Shown here: positions 1-8,750 of the stretch, piece after piece | Layout: every line of letters begins with the position of its first letter | Numbering within the stretch: position 1 is the first letter of the stretch | Notes under the pieces: generated by a model | What the model was told of the DNA's origin: nothing | The model's input: the letters and a program-made list of their open reading frames with translations, nothing else | The model's database searches: none | Program-made: the position numbers and the translations under genes | Assembly: GCF_000368625.1 (NCBI RefSeq) | Contig: NZ_KB849576.1 | Span: forward strand, 853,297-917,296 | Length of the DNA: 64,000 bases | Source of the DNA: Acinetobacter schindleri CIP 107287 | GTDB taxonomy: Bacteria > Pseudomonadota > Gammaproteobacteria > Pseudomonadales > Moraxellaceae | Direction: 5' to 3'

Positions 1-958
1 TATAAGAAACCGATTTATGATAGTCACCGTTTAGTTCATCACTAAATGAAATGCCCTCCATGCGTTGAGATTGATTTTTTGATTCTACAAGAAAAAGCTC
101 TAAATCATCTTCATCAACAAATTCAAACGTTTTTAAAAATTGGGCCTTGTCGGCTACATAACTTTTTAGTCGTTGAATTTTATTGTTCATTTCACCCTCT
201 ATCTGTTCAAATCTTTTGGTTAGATTCTGTAGTTCATTTTGTCTAAGTTGCTTATCTTGAGATAATTTCTCATTAATATTCTCTAGCTCTTGCTTTTGAG
301 AATTCAATTTATCAAGCAGATTTTTTGCAATATCCCGCTGCTTTTCAGTTTGCTTTAACTCAGCTATGCCATTTTCATTTAATTGCTGCAGCTCAGATTT
401 TTTTTCAGCTATTTGAGTCTCAATGTCATCTTCTCTCTGCTTAATTTCTTTATCCATGTCTCCCATTGCTTTTTCAAAATAAAAGTCATAAATAGATTTC
501 GAGATAAATAGTGAGCGCTCATTTTCTGCATGTGGATCAATTAAAATTTCTTGGGGAATCTCTTTAGGTAAAAAGCGTAGATTTTCCCCTGATCCTTTTT
601 TGACACATAAACCCATAGGATTTTTATGTTTGAGTCTTTCCGATTTTGGTGATAATTCTAATTCACAACGCACGAATCGCTGTTTTGTTTTTGATCCCAA
701 ACGTGAAGCATCATTTGGGGCTACAAAAAAACTGCATGGCTCTAGTTCATGCCCTAGTATTGGGTAATAAAGCCTTTCACCAGTTTTAACTAAATAAGGA
801 TTCCTTAAAAATCCAAATGAGGTATCGCCTAAAGGAGGCAATTGGCCCCAAACCTCAAATTTACCATCATCAATACCCCAAGATTTAGCTAATATACCTA
901 AAAGCTCTTGATCTGAATAATCATTCAGCTCATCTTCTGTATAAATTACTTCATTCAT
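1..958 (-). CDS. Coiled-coil protein of unknown function, C-terminus beyond the left edge
   Basis: An open minus-strand frame begins at the ATG at 958 and runs without a stop for 319 codons to the window edge, so only the N-terminal part is visible. Residues 1-150 form a globular region rich in charged residues with no motif I recognise. Residues about 165-270 are a heptad-like stretch of Lys, Glu, Gln and Leu, clearly a long coiled coil. An acidic patch (VDEDDLELF) follows near residue 295. There is no signal peptide or membrane segment. A similar architecture occurs in ATPases of defence and DNA-repair type that carry an AAA domain further downstream, but no such domain is inside the window, so I assign no function. 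It is AT-rich and lies next to a broken umuC and a dispersed repeat, which suggests an accessory region. Confidence 0.75.
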   Translation of the reverse strand, partial: MNEVIYTEDELNDYSDQELLGILAKSWGIDDGKFEVWGQLPPLGDTSFGFLRNPYLVKTGERLYYPILGHELEPCSFFVAPNDASRLGSKTKQRFVRCELELSPKSERLKHKNPMGLCVKKGSGENLRFLPKEIPQEILIDPHAENERSLFISKSIYDFYFEKAMGDMDKEIKQREDDIETQIAEKKSELQQLNENGIAELKQTEKQRDIAKNLLDKLNSQKQELENINEKLSQDKQLRQNELQNLTKRFEQIEGEMNNKIQRLKSYVADKAQFLKTFEFVDEDDLELFLVESKNQSQRMEGISFSDELNGDYHKSVSY

Positions 959-1310
959 AAATTAACTTTAAAAAAATCTACTTATAGAGTTAGGAGGAAA
1001 ATCTAATTAATAGGTAGGTAAATTAGTGAACCGGATAATTAAATTTTATTTTAATATATAAATTAGCTATTTATATCAAAGTTATTCGATTTTTTGTTTT
1101 TATATTAGACACTTGACGAATAAGAATGAACAACGCTCTTTAATTTTTTGTGACAAGTTCATGAACTGATAAAATTTCTCACATATAATTAATCATGATA
1201 ACTATTTAATTATTATTAATAATTTTTGTATTTAAAATTGTGAAGTCAATTTTAGGTAAACATAAGTTAAATTGGTTACATGATACATTTACTTCATAAC
1301 TCCCTGTGTC
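959..1310. other. AT-rich intergenic stretch upstream of the left-edge gene
   Basis: This non-coding stretch should hold the promoter of the minus-strand gene that starts at 958. It contains the outer part of a dispersed repeat: the palindrome GTTCATGAAC at 1157-1166 and the segment TTTAGGTAAACATAAGTTA at 1251-1269, both of which recur near 6850-6960. I see no RNA gene or hairpin with a U-run. Confidence 0.5.
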
Positions 1311-1436
1311 CATAAAAGTTAATTTTGAAATTTTCAGTAGAAATTAAAGCTAAAAATGAAATCGGCAAAAAATAAAGCTAATTATGAAATAAAACCCATT
1401 TGTGCAAAATTTCATAATTAGCTTTATAAAATGAAT
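1150..1436 (+). repeat. Dispersed repeat, copy 1
   Basis: The best conserved core, 1311-1397, matches 7004-7090 with only a handful of differences over about 87 bases, in the same orientation. It includes the run ATTTTGAAATTTTCAGTAG. The outer palindrome GTTCATGAAC sits 154 bases before the core here and 153 bases before it in copy 2, so the unit is about 250-290 bp with a diverged middle. It ends in a perfect inverted repeat: AAAGCTAATTATGAAAT at 1374-1390 pairs with ATTTCATAATTAGCTTT at 1410-1426. The right end abuts, and supplies the last codons of, the broken umuC. No transposase is present, so a MITE-like element is possible but unproven. Confidence 0.75.
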
Positions 1437-1437
1437 A

Positions 1438-1735
1438 TGTATTTTTCTTCACAATATGGTTAGCAAGTTTTGCCTCCGTTTTGGTTCGACCAATGCCGAT
1501 ACATACTGCTAGATCAAGCCAAGATAAAATGCGCTGAAGCATTTGTTGCGCATATCCAGTCAAATCATATTTTTCAGCATAAGGCGTCAGATCTAAAAAA
1601 CACTCATTAATGGAATACACCTCCTGTTCTTTGGGAGATACAAATTCTGAAAGTATTTTCATGAATCTGCGTTACACCTCAGCATATAAAGCATAGTTGC
1701 TAGACAGTACTTGTATGTTATTTTGTTCCACAGTG
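1438..1735 (-). pseudogene. umuC: umuC remnant (DNA polymerase V catalytic subunit fragment)
   Basis: Read on the minus strand, the frame encodes a segment of a Y-family polymerase: a stretch like NNIQVLSSNYALYAEV, an in-frame TAA where Ser is expected in the family (near 1674), then RRFMKILSEFVSPKEQEVYS, INECFLDLT and GIGRTKTEAKLANHI. The INECFLDL segment carries the palm-domain acidic residue, and GIGRTKT..AKLANH is a UmuC hallmark. Only about 95 of roughly 420 residues remain. The N-terminus is lost, the frame has a nonsense codon, and the 3' end runs straight into the dispersed repeat. It is a non-functional relic. Acinetobacter genomes often carry several umuC copies, so the loss may be neutral. 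Confidence 0.85.
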
Positions 1736-1799
1736 CATACGAGGACTTACTAACGCCTGTTATATAAAATAAATAAGTAGATTTTTTAGAAACAAGAAA

Positions 1800-2429
1800 T
1801 CATTTTGACTGTTCGCACCCATAAGCACGCATAAAAGTTGTTACAGCGATATTGACCCATTGATCAACCTGTATGTCAGAGGGAGCAGCATTTGGATGAG
1901 TAAGACATTGTAGTTGGGGTTCACTTCTAACCAGATTGATAAATAAGCTAGCAGCGTTATCACAGCCCAATTCACTTAAATCGATCTCTCCTGCTGCTGC
2001 TGCATGAGTGAGTTGCTCGGCAATCATGTTAATCATGACTTGTGGACCAGCTAGATAAAATACTCGTGCAAGATTAGGGAACCGTATTCCCTCTGCGATT
2101 ACCACACGAAAAACTGCAAGCCCCTCAGGTGAAAGCACAATCTTAAGATAAGCATGTGCCAATAAAGTTAGAGTTTCTCTTAATTTTCCATTTTCAAATT
2201 GAATATCACGGACAGTATCCGTAAATGTGGTACATTCAGCCTCAATAACTGCGGTGAATAGCATTTCTTTGTTAGGGAAATGCGCATACATTGTTGATTT
2301 AGAAACCCCTGCCTCTTGTTGAATCATGTCCGTGGTCGCTGCGGCAAAACCATGTGTTAAAAAAACATGACGGGCCGCCTGAAGAATTTGTAGCGCTTTA
2401 CCAGTAAATTCATGATTCATCTGCTGCAT
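1800..2429 (-). CDS. TetR-family repressor of the divergent efflux operon
   Basis: A 209-residue TetR/AcrR-type regulator. The helix-turn-helix lies around residues 30-65 (MIQQEAGVSKSTMYAHFPNK, the canonical TetR recognition segment), followed by an all-helical ligand-binding domain. A TTG precedes the first ATG, and I choose the ATG at 2429. It is transcribed away from the three-gene efflux operon that starts at 2612. Two near-identical palindromes in the shared 180-bp promoter region (ACCGATCGGT at 2484 and ACCGAGCGGT at 2579) are natural operators for a TetR dimer. The inferred role is ligand-relieved repression of the pump and of itself. The inducer cannot be read from the sequence. Confidence 0.9.
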   Translation of the reverse strand: MQQMNHEFTGKALQILQAARHVFLTHGFAAATTDMIQQEAGVSKSTMYAHFPNKEMLFTAVIEAECTTFTDTVRDIQFENGKLRETLTLLAHAYLKIVLSPEGLAVFRVVIAEGIRFPNLARVFYLAGPQVMINMIAEQLTHAAAAGEIDLSELGCDNAASLFINLVRSEPQLQCLTHPNAAPSDIQVDQWVNIAVTTFMRAYGCEQSK

Positions 2430-2483
2430 CAAAGATATCCAAATATTAAAAGAACTATTTATAGCATATTGACATTATATCAA

Positions 2484-2493
2484 ACCGATCGGT
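2484..2493. promoter_or_regulatory. Candidate TetR operator 1
   Basis: The perfect palindrome ACCGATCGGT, followed by AC, lies between the divergent tetR and efflux genes. The same core with one change recurs at 2579. Symmetry plus repetition in a TetR-regulated divergent promoter supports an operator; no binding data exist here. Confidence 0.6.
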
Positions 2494-2578
2494 ACACTTC
2501 AATCATGCCAACATTTTAACTAAGTCACCCATTCTTATGGATGTAGTGAGATTTCTGGTATTTTTCTCCACAAATTAA

Positions 2579-2595
2579 ACCGAGCGGTACGGTAC
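2579..2595. promoter_or_regulatory. Candidate TetR operator 2
   Basis: ACCGAGCGGTACGGTAC lies 17 bases before the first efflux gene. It repeats the 2484 palindrome with one mismatch and adds a second CGGTAC half. A repressor bound here would block the promoter or the start region of the efflux operon. Confidence 0.6.
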
Positions 2596-2611
2596 AAAAC
2601 AGGATTTATAG

Positions 2612-4084
2612 ATGTCTATGAAGTTACAGTCACTACTACAAAATGCAGGTACAGCATTTTGTATAATTTCACTGTGTGGATGTACCGTCGGTCCTGATTT
2701 TGCAAAACCCCGCAGTGAAATCACGCAGCTCCCACAGGCATCTCGCCCAGATGATATTTACAGGAACTACCTTTCATCAGTGGCGAAAACTCCTGATGAG
2801 TGGTGGTTGATATTTAATGATAAAGTTTTGATTGAGCTGCAGTCACGTGCCAAGTTAAATAATCTTGATTTGCAAATGGCAGCAGAACGTATTGAACAAA
2901 GTCGGGCTCAACTCGGCATTACCTCCTCACAGCTTTTACCTACGATTGATAGTTCAGCAAGTTATTCCCGTGAGAAGTTGAGCCAAAATGGCAAGTTTGC
3001 AGCTCTGGGGGCTCCGACAAACGCCAGCGATTTTTGGCAATTAGGCTTTGATGCCAGTTGGGAACTAGATTTATGGGGACGTACTAGACGGATGCGTGAA
3101 GGGGCAACCGCTTCTTTTGAAGCAACCCTTTATGATCGTGAAGCAGCTCAAGTGGCATTGACTGCGGAAGTGGCAAAAACTTATCTGCAGTTACGTGGTA
3201 TACAGGCACAGCTTGCAATTGCCCAACAAAATCTGGACATTGCTAATCGTCTGGTCAAATTGACTGAAAGCCGTGAACGTAATGGCGTAGCAACACGGTT
3301 TGAAACTGCATCTGCTTTGGCACAACATGCTAGTATCAAGGCTATGCTGCCTGACCTAATGCAGCAGCGTAATCAATTAATGAATGCACTTGCTTTATTG
3401 ATAGGTGAACAACCAAAAGCATTGGATGCACAATTAAGTCAGGCTTTGACTTTACCTGAATTACCACAGAATATTCCGGTCGGTCTGTCTTCTGAATTAG
3501 CACATCAACGTCCTGATATACAACGCGCAGAGGCAAAATTGCATGCAGCAACCGCAGCGATTGGGGTTGCCAAAGCTGATTTTTATCCTCGTATTGGTTT
3601 AAGGGGACGTATTGGTGTAGAAGCATTTGAACTGGACGATTTGGCTAGTTGGGATTCCCATTTATTTTCTGTTGGTCCAACGGTTTATTTACCTATTTTT
3701 CAGGGTGGGAAACTAACACAACGTTTAGCATTGAATGAATCCCGTCAAAAAGAAGCGGCTCTCGCCTATCGTCAAACTGTGCTACGTGCTTGGCATGAAG
3801 TAGATAATGCTATTGATACATGGTCAGCTCAACGTAGTCATCATGCTGAATTGGTAATTGCTTATCAGCAAAATAAAGAGGCTTTCCAAACAGCTAAACG
3901 AAGTTATCAGCAAGGTGTGGCGGATTATATGACGGTACTCACCGCACAACGTCAATTACTTGCTGCACAAAATCAGTTAAATACCAGTTCTACCAATGCA
4001 GCGATAAGTGTGGTTAATCTGTATAAGGCATTGGGTGGCGGTTGGGATGTCACCACGTTTCATAATTCTTTGGTGACACCATGA
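2612..4084 (+). CDS. NodT-family outer membrane efflux lipoprotein
   Basis: The outer membrane channel of a tripartite pump, 490 residues, the usual length for the RND-type NodT/OprM family. Residues 1-23 form a lipoprotein signal ending in a lipobox (LCGC, lipidated Cys24), followed by TVGPDF, the typical NodT start. Two repeated outer-membrane-efflux domains occupy roughly residues 60-260 and 285-480, with the conserved motif SSELAHQRPDIQRAEAKLHA in the second. The start codon overlaps no neighbour. The stop overlaps the next gene by four bases (ATGA), which implies translational coupling. With the downstream MFS pump and HlyD adaptor it would export a small toxic compound across both membranes. 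Confidence 0.93.
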   Translation: MSMKLQSLLQNAGTAFCIISLCGCTVGPDFAKPRSEITQLPQASRPDDIYRNYLSSVAKTPDEWWLIFNDKVLIELQSRAKLNNLDLQMAAERIEQSRAQLGITSSQLLPTIDSSASYSREKLSQNGKFAALGAPTNASDFWQLGFDASWELDLWGRTRRMREGATASFEATLYDREAAQVALTAEVAKTYLQLRGIQAQLAIAQQNLDIANRLVKLTESRERNGVATRFETASALAQHASIKAMLPDLMQQRNQLMNALALLIGEQPKALDAQLSQALTLPELPQNIPVGLSSELAHQRPDIQRAEAKLHAATAAIGVAKADFYPRIGLRGRIGVEAFELDDLASWDSHLFSVGPTVYLPIFQGGKLTQRLALNESRQKEAALAYRQTVLRAWHEVDNAIDTWSAQRSHHAELVIAYQQNKEAFQTAKRSYQQGVADYMTVLTAQRQLLAAQNQLNTSSTNAAISVVNLYKALGGGWDVTTFHNSLVTP

Positions 4085-5613
4085 GTAGTACATCATCATC
4101 ACCAGCTACAGGAAATCGTCCACCGAAACGTGCCATTTTGGGATTACTCGGTATTTTGATAGCTGCCATGATGGCAGGGCTGAATAATCGTGTTGGTGCG
4201 TTGGCGTTAGCTAATATTCGTGGGGCTTTGGGTTATGGCCTAGATGATGCCTCTTGGCTGACAACGGTATATAGTGCAGGTGAATTGATTGCAATGCCTT
4301 TTGCTGCATGGTTTGCAATTACTTTATCGATGCGTCGCTTTGAATTATGGATGATTAGTCTATGTGCCTTTTTGGCACTGATCCTACCCTTTATTCATCA
4401 GCTTAATTTACTGTTATTTTTCCGTTTTATACAGGGTATTGCCAGTGGAACAATGATTCCATTATTGATGATGGCAGCTCTAAAATTTCTACCACCCCAT
4501 ATTCGTTTGCATGGATTGGCACTGTATGCGCTGACTGCAACATTTACCCCAAATCTCTCTATTTGGTTAACCGGCTTCTGGACTGATGGCATTGTGGATT
4601 GGCGTTGGGCATATTGGCAGATTATTCCACTTGCCTTGATTTCGGGTGGATTGATTGCTTGGGGTTTGCCAAAAGATAAAATCCAAATGGAACGTTTTCC
4701 GCAGGCCAACTGGTTCGGGATGGCTTTGGGTGTTCCTGCGCTAGGTTTAATTGCCGTTGCCCTTGACCAGGGTATTCGTCTGGACTGGTTTAATTCCCCA
4801 CTTATTGTGATGTCACTTGTGGCAGGTTTAACCTTATTGGCAGTTTATCTGCTAACAGAATGGTATCACCCATCGCCCTTTATCAAATTGCAAATTCTCA
4901 GTCGTCGCAATCTTGGATTAGGTTTTAGTCTATTTGTATTTCTGTTGATTGTCTTGACCTCAGGGGCATTATTACCAATGCGTTATCTTGAGGCTATACA
5001 GAATTATCGTCCACAGCAGATGGCATCTATCGGATTGATGATTGCCTTGCCACAACTGATATTAGGTTCAGTGGTTGCTATTTTCCTATATAAAAAATGG
5101 ATTGATGCACGCTGGATTTTTGCAAGTGGATTATTGCTAATCGCCCTGTCCTGTTTTTTAGGCATGCATCTTAACTCTGAATGGAATAGAGACCAATTTG
5201 TGCTGATTCAAAGCCTGCAAGCCTTTGGGCAGCCGATGGCAATCGTGTCCATGTTATTCCTTTGTACTAGCGTTGTTCAACCAGCCGAAGGTCCTTATGT
5301 TTCGGGCACGATTAATACCTTGCGTGCTTTTGGAACACTTTTAGGCGGTGCGGTGGTTGGGCAGTTTATGGTGATACGAGGACAATTTCATGCAGAAATG
5401 TTATCCAGTCATGCCGCATTCACTCATCCTACACTTGCAGAACCGCTAGAACCTGCACAACTTATGGCAATCATTACTCAACAATCACTGGTTCTATCGG
5501 TGGCTGATACTTATTTGGTACTCGGTGTACTGGCATTGTTACTGATTCCATTTGTTTTACGTTTGACCTATATCCCTGCCCCAGACCTACAACAGGCTCA
5601 AAACCTCCAGTGA
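4081..5613 (+). CDS. DHA2-family MFS drug efflux transporter (EmrB-like)
   Basis: A 510-residue inner membrane proton antiporter. The hydrophobicity pattern fits 14 transmembrane segments. The first helix region has GLNNRVGALALANIRGALG and DDASWLTTVYSAGE, positions conserved in EmrB-type transporters. It lies between the outer membrane channel (4-bp overlap) and the HlyD adaptor (20-bp gap), so the three form one operon controlled by the TetR protein at 1800-2429. The substrate is unknown. EmrB relatives handle hydrophobic drugs, siderophores or fatty acids. The channel-pump-adaptor order differs from E. coli emrAB but is common in this subfamily. Confidence 0.92.
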   Translation: MSSTSSSPATGNRPPKRAILGLLGILIAAMMAGLNNRVGALALANIRGALGYGLDDASWLTTVYSAGELIAMPFAAWFAITLSMRRFELWMISLCAFLALILPFIHQLNLLLFFRFIQGIASGTMIPLLMMAALKFLPPHIRLHGLALYALTATFTPNLSIWLTGFWTDGIVDWRWAYWQIIPLALISGGLIAWGLPKDKIQMERFPQANWFGMALGVPALGLIAVALDQGIRLDWFNSPLIVMSLVAGLTLLAVYLLTEWYHPSPFIKLQILSRRNLGLGFSLFVFLLIVLTSGALLPMRYLEAIQNYRPQQMASIGLMIALPQLILGSVVAIFLYKKWIDARWIFASGLLLIALSCFLGMHLNSEWNRDQFVLIQSLQAFGQPMAIVSMLFLCTSVVQPAEGPYVSGTINTLRAFGTLLGGAVVGQFMVIRGQFHAEMLSSHAAFTHPTLAEPLEPAQLMAIITQQSLVLSVADTYLVLGVLALLLIPFVLRLTYIPAPDLQQAQNLQ

Positions 5614-5633
5614 TTTAATCAGGATACTTCATC

Positions 5634-6668
5634 ATGTCATTACCAAAGAAAACCAAAATCATCAGTATTGTCGTGTTGCTTATTGTGGCGATTGGCTGTG
5701 TGATTTATTTAAATTCACCACAGTCCAATGCATCCAATCAATCCACGGATGATGCTTATGTACAAGCAGATTTTACTTTGGTAACCCCTCAAATTTCAGG
5801 AACCCTCCATCAGGTCTTGGCTGAAGAAAACCAACAGGTCAAAGCAGGTGATTTACTGGCAACTATCAATGATGCGGATTTTATTGTAGCTGTCGATGCT
5901 GCCAAAGCTCAGGTTGAAAGTGCAAATGCCTCTATTCAAAATGTTCAAGCACGACTGGCACAACAGCAAACTGCTATCCGTCAAGCACAGATGGCCATTG
6001 ATGTAGATAATGCCGAATTAAAATTGGCTAAAGAAAATCAAACCCGTTACCGTAATCTAGCTGCGGATGGTTCAGGTACAGTACAAGCGATGCAACAAGC
6101 TGAAGCACAGTTAAGCATCCATCTGGCCAGTAAAAATAAAAGTCTGGCTGGGCTTGATGCAGCAAAACAACAAATTAATATTTTAAAAGCTGAATTGGAA
6201 AGTGCGAAAGCGACACTGGCTCAGGCGAAAGCTGCTCAAGCGGCTGCGGAATTAAAACTGTCCTATACCCAAATTACAGCACCTGTTGATGGCGTAGTAG
6301 GACAAAAATCAGTACGTGCAGGTACTTTTATTAATACAGGAAAACCTCTGATGGTGATTGTACCTTTGAATAAACTGTACATCACTGCAAATTTCCGTGA
6401 AACCCAACTTGCTCATATTAAAACTGGGCAAAATGTTGATATTAAAGTTGATGCACTACCGAAAACGGTATTAAAAGGTACTGTAGAAAGTGTTGGTCCT
6501 GCCAGTGGTGTTAGTTATTCAGCAGTAGCTCCACATAATGCGACAGGTAATTTTACTAAGATTGTGCAGCGTTTGCCTGTACGTATTCGCATTTTACCTA
6601 ATCAAGATGAAGCAAATAAGTTACGTGTTGGTATGTCTGTAATCCCAACAATTTATATCAAGGATTAG
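5634..6668 (+). CDS. HlyD/EmrA-family periplasmic adaptor subunit
   Basis: The membrane fusion protein of the tripartite pump, 344 residues. A single N-terminal transmembrane anchor spans about residues 9-26. The lipoyl-like half-motif follows (TDDAYVQADFTLVTPQISG), then an alpha-helical coiled-coil hairpin of Ala, Gln and Lys at residues 80-210, the second lipoyl half (LSYTQITAPVDGVVGQKSVR) and a beta-barrel domain. This order is diagnostic of EmrA. It is the last gene of the efflux operon and is followed at once by a strong intrinsic terminator. Confidence 0.93.
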   Translation: MSLPKKTKIISIVVLLIVAIGCVIYLNSPQSNASNQSTDDAYVQADFTLVTPQISGTLHQVLAEENQQVKAGDLLATINDADFIVAVDAAKAQVESANASIQNVQARLAQQQTAIRQAQMAIDVDNAELKLAKENQTRYRNLAADGSGTVQAMQQAEAQLSIHLASKNKSLAGLDAAKQQINILKAELESAKATLAQAKAAQAAAELKLSYTQITAPVDGVVGQKSVRAGTFINTGKPLMVIVPLNKLYITANFRETQLAHIKTGQNVDIKVDALPKTVLKGTVESVGPASGVSYSAVAPHNATGNFTKIVQRLPVRIRILPNQDEANKLRVGMSVIPTIYIKD

Positions 6669-6672
6669 CAAT

Positions 6673-6706
6673 AAAAAAGCCCTCTATTAGAGGGCTTTTT
6701 TATTAT
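6673..6706 (+). terminator. Intrinsic terminator of the efflux operon
   Basis: AAAAAAGCCCTC, a short loop TATTA, then GAGGGCTTTTTTATTATT: a GC-rich stem flanked by A-run and T-run, starting five bases after the adaptor stop codon. Confidence 0.9.
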
Positions 6707-6843
6707 TTACTTTGTTCTGACTTTAATTTTAAAAAGTTAAAATTTATCCAATTAACTCTGCCTACTAATAACTATCAAAACTAAAAAACCATACTCTGCC
6801 CAATGTTTAGACAATGCATCTTGATGGTTAAAAACCATCGATT

Positions 6844-7128
6844 TCACCAAGTTCATGAACTAGAAAAATTTCAAAATAAAAACTATATAGACAAATCCAT
6901 GATTTTATTAATATTCGAATGATGTTTTGTTATGAACTAGATTTCAGGTGAACATAAGTTAACTAGGATGTTATGCAGATAGCCTATCTCTATATATGTT
7001 GTTCATAAAAATTAATTTTGAAATTTTCAGTAGAAATTAAAGCTAAAAATGAAATTGCGAAAAAATAAAGCTAATAATGAAATAAAACTCACTTAGGAAA
7101 AAATCATTACTAGTTTTATCAAATAAAA
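6844..7128 (+). repeat. Dispersed repeat, copy 2
   Basis: Same orientation as copy 1. The core 7004-7090 matches 1311-1397. The outer palindrome GTTCATGAAC is at 6851-6860. The terminal inverted repeat is degenerate here: AAAGCTAATAATGAAAT and AATCATTACTAGTTTTA near 7075-7120. Copies 1 and 2 together bracket the TetR/efflux cassette and the umuC remnant as direct repeats about 5.7 kb apart. Confidence 0.75.
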
Positions 7129-7166
7129 TCTTCGATCTATCAAAAATTTTCATCGATTTTTATACA

Positions 7167-7440
7167 TTAGCGACCAAAGCTTTTCGTTTGTATTCAATCG
7201 CAAAATCTTCACCTTCCTTGCGAATTGCATCTTGGTATTCAAGCTTTTTAAAAGAATTTCTACTGTAAATCTGAGAAATCCATTCTGGTGTTACTTATAT
7301 CTACTAATCTCAAAACCGCAATATTACTATCTCTGATCCCGCCAAACTGCCAGGGAATACCTAAGTCAACACTTCCCTCCCTCAATAAATGTCAGCCTGT
7401 TACCGATATGACCAGTCTGTTCGGGTTTATTCTATATCAT
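7167..7440 (-). pseudogene. Decayed gene of unknown family
   Basis: On the minus strand, three consecutive protein-like segments lie in different frames: NKPEQTGHIGNRLTFIEGG, then VDLGIPWQFGGIRDSNIA, then TPEWISQIYSRNSFKKLEYQ continuing to a stop at 7167. The segments read smoothly into one another if two single-base frameshifts are allowed, which is typical of a recently inactivated gene. I do not recognise the family. The rest of the 6707-7523 interval holds repeat copy 2 and no other coding signal. Confidence 0.45.
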
Positions 7441-7523
7441 TGAATGGAAAATAAATCCCACGTCTCTGGGGGGCATCTCTCAATAATAGTAGCTACTACG
7501 GTTGTAAATTATTCTAGAATGGA

Positions 7524-8750
7524 TTATTTGTACTTTTTCTTTTTGTCATGTCTATATACAGGCTTGATTGAATGAGTGCTCATTACCTTTGATAGATTCT
7601 GCTTAATAGATTCTCGCAATCCATCTAAGTATTCAATTTCATTGGATAACTTTAAATAGTCAGCAATTTGGTCACTGAAATACTCTATAATTTCTTTGGC
7701 ATTTCTAATGCGAAATTCAGGACTTTCAGCCAATTTCAACAGCTCTGCCTTAGTCGGGAATTGCTTGCTGCCATTTATTTTAAGAGCGAGCTGATTATCA
7801 ATATTTTTATATATGAGTGTATGTGTGATATCGAAAGGTGGTGATACAAAGATATCGCTCATATCTGGCGTATATTGCAGAGCAAAGTTTTTAAGGTGAG
7901 CGTCACCGTTCCCGATCAGGCAATTAAAAACAATGTACTTATACATTTTTACGACTTCTGCTTCACTTCGGGTGTATAGATAGGTGGCTTTCAGCAAGTT
8001 TTCGTAGCTCCCCTTGTACTTCTCGTTTGGGTCATTAGACCTTTTGAGAAGAGTCGTAAAATCCTCATAGCCTAATTTGGTTCCATCAGCAGCTTTATCA
8101 AAACGCTCAATAATGTAGGTTTCTAAATTGGCTGATAAATATGTTTTGGGTGGTTGCAAACCACAATAACGAGCAGCTTCCATACAGACAAATTCATTTA
8201 CCGTCAGTAAATCAAAGTCTGCATCATAAGACTTAACAATCAGGTCTTTTTGTTGAACAGTACGCTCCGTTAGAGTAGTCACATTAGGAATGCTAACTTT
8301 GGGCTGAACTCCAGCTAAAGAGTTTCGTAAATAATATTTTTCTAATAATTGTGGAAAAAGTGGAACTTGGCTATTGTAGTTAAGAATTTCATCGAGGCTA
8401 ACTATTTCTACTTCTGGTAATTGCAATTCACTTTTATAGGACAACATGCCAATACCATTAGCTTCTTGTAGAGCCAATAAATACATTTCATTCACATTAG
8501 CATATCGAGCAAGTTTACTGGCAATAAAATGGCGATTATGCCCCTCTGGTAAATTTTGGGAAAAAATAGGATGTAATGCCCCATGTGAATATCCCTGCAT
8601 ATCAGGCAAAGTCATGGTAAGAGATACAAATCTTTGTTCTTGTACTGGTTGATAGTAATAATGACCACTATGTGTCAACAAGCCTTGTTTGAAATTATCT
8701 GTAAATACTTCAATAGACTTGATTTCTGTTGGTAGTTGAAAGTTTTCCAT
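7524..8750 (-). CDS. hipA: HipA-family serine/threonine kinase toxin
   Basis: A 408-residue HipA-type kinase. Visible motifs are the glycine-rich loop region RNSLAGVQPK near residue 143 (the autophosphorylated Ser in E. coli HipA lies in this segment), the catalytic loop NGDAHLKNF with Asp near 283, and the metal-binding SPPFDI with Asp near 307. All catalytic residues are present. E. coli HipA phosphorylates glutamyl-tRNA synthetase and causes growth arrest; the target here is not known. An in-frame TTG lies just before, but the ATG at 8750 overlaps the antitoxin stop as TGATG, so I take that ATG as the start. It forms an operon with the upstream hipB-like gene. The AT-rich context suggests an acquired module. 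Confidence 0.9.
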   Translation of the reverse strand: MENFQLPTEIKSIEVFTDNFKQGLLTHSGHYYYQPVQEQRFVSLTMTLPDMQGYSHGALHPIFSQNLPEGHNRHFIASKLARYANVNEMYLLALQEANGIGMLSYKSELQLPEVEIVSLDEILNYNSQVPLFPQLLEKYYLRNSLAGVQPKVSIPNVTTLTERTVQQKDLIVKSYDADFDLLTVNEFVCMEAARYCGLQPPKTYLSANLETYIIERFDKAADGTKLGYEDFTTLLKRSNDPNEKYKGSYENLLKATYLYTRSEAEVVKMYKYIVFNCLIGNGDAHLKNFALQYTPDMSDIFVSPPFDITHTLIYKNIDNQLALKINGSKQFPTKAELLKLAESPEFRIRNAKEIIEYFSDQIADYLKLSNEIEYLDGLRESIKQNLSKVMSTHSIKPVYRHDKKKKYK

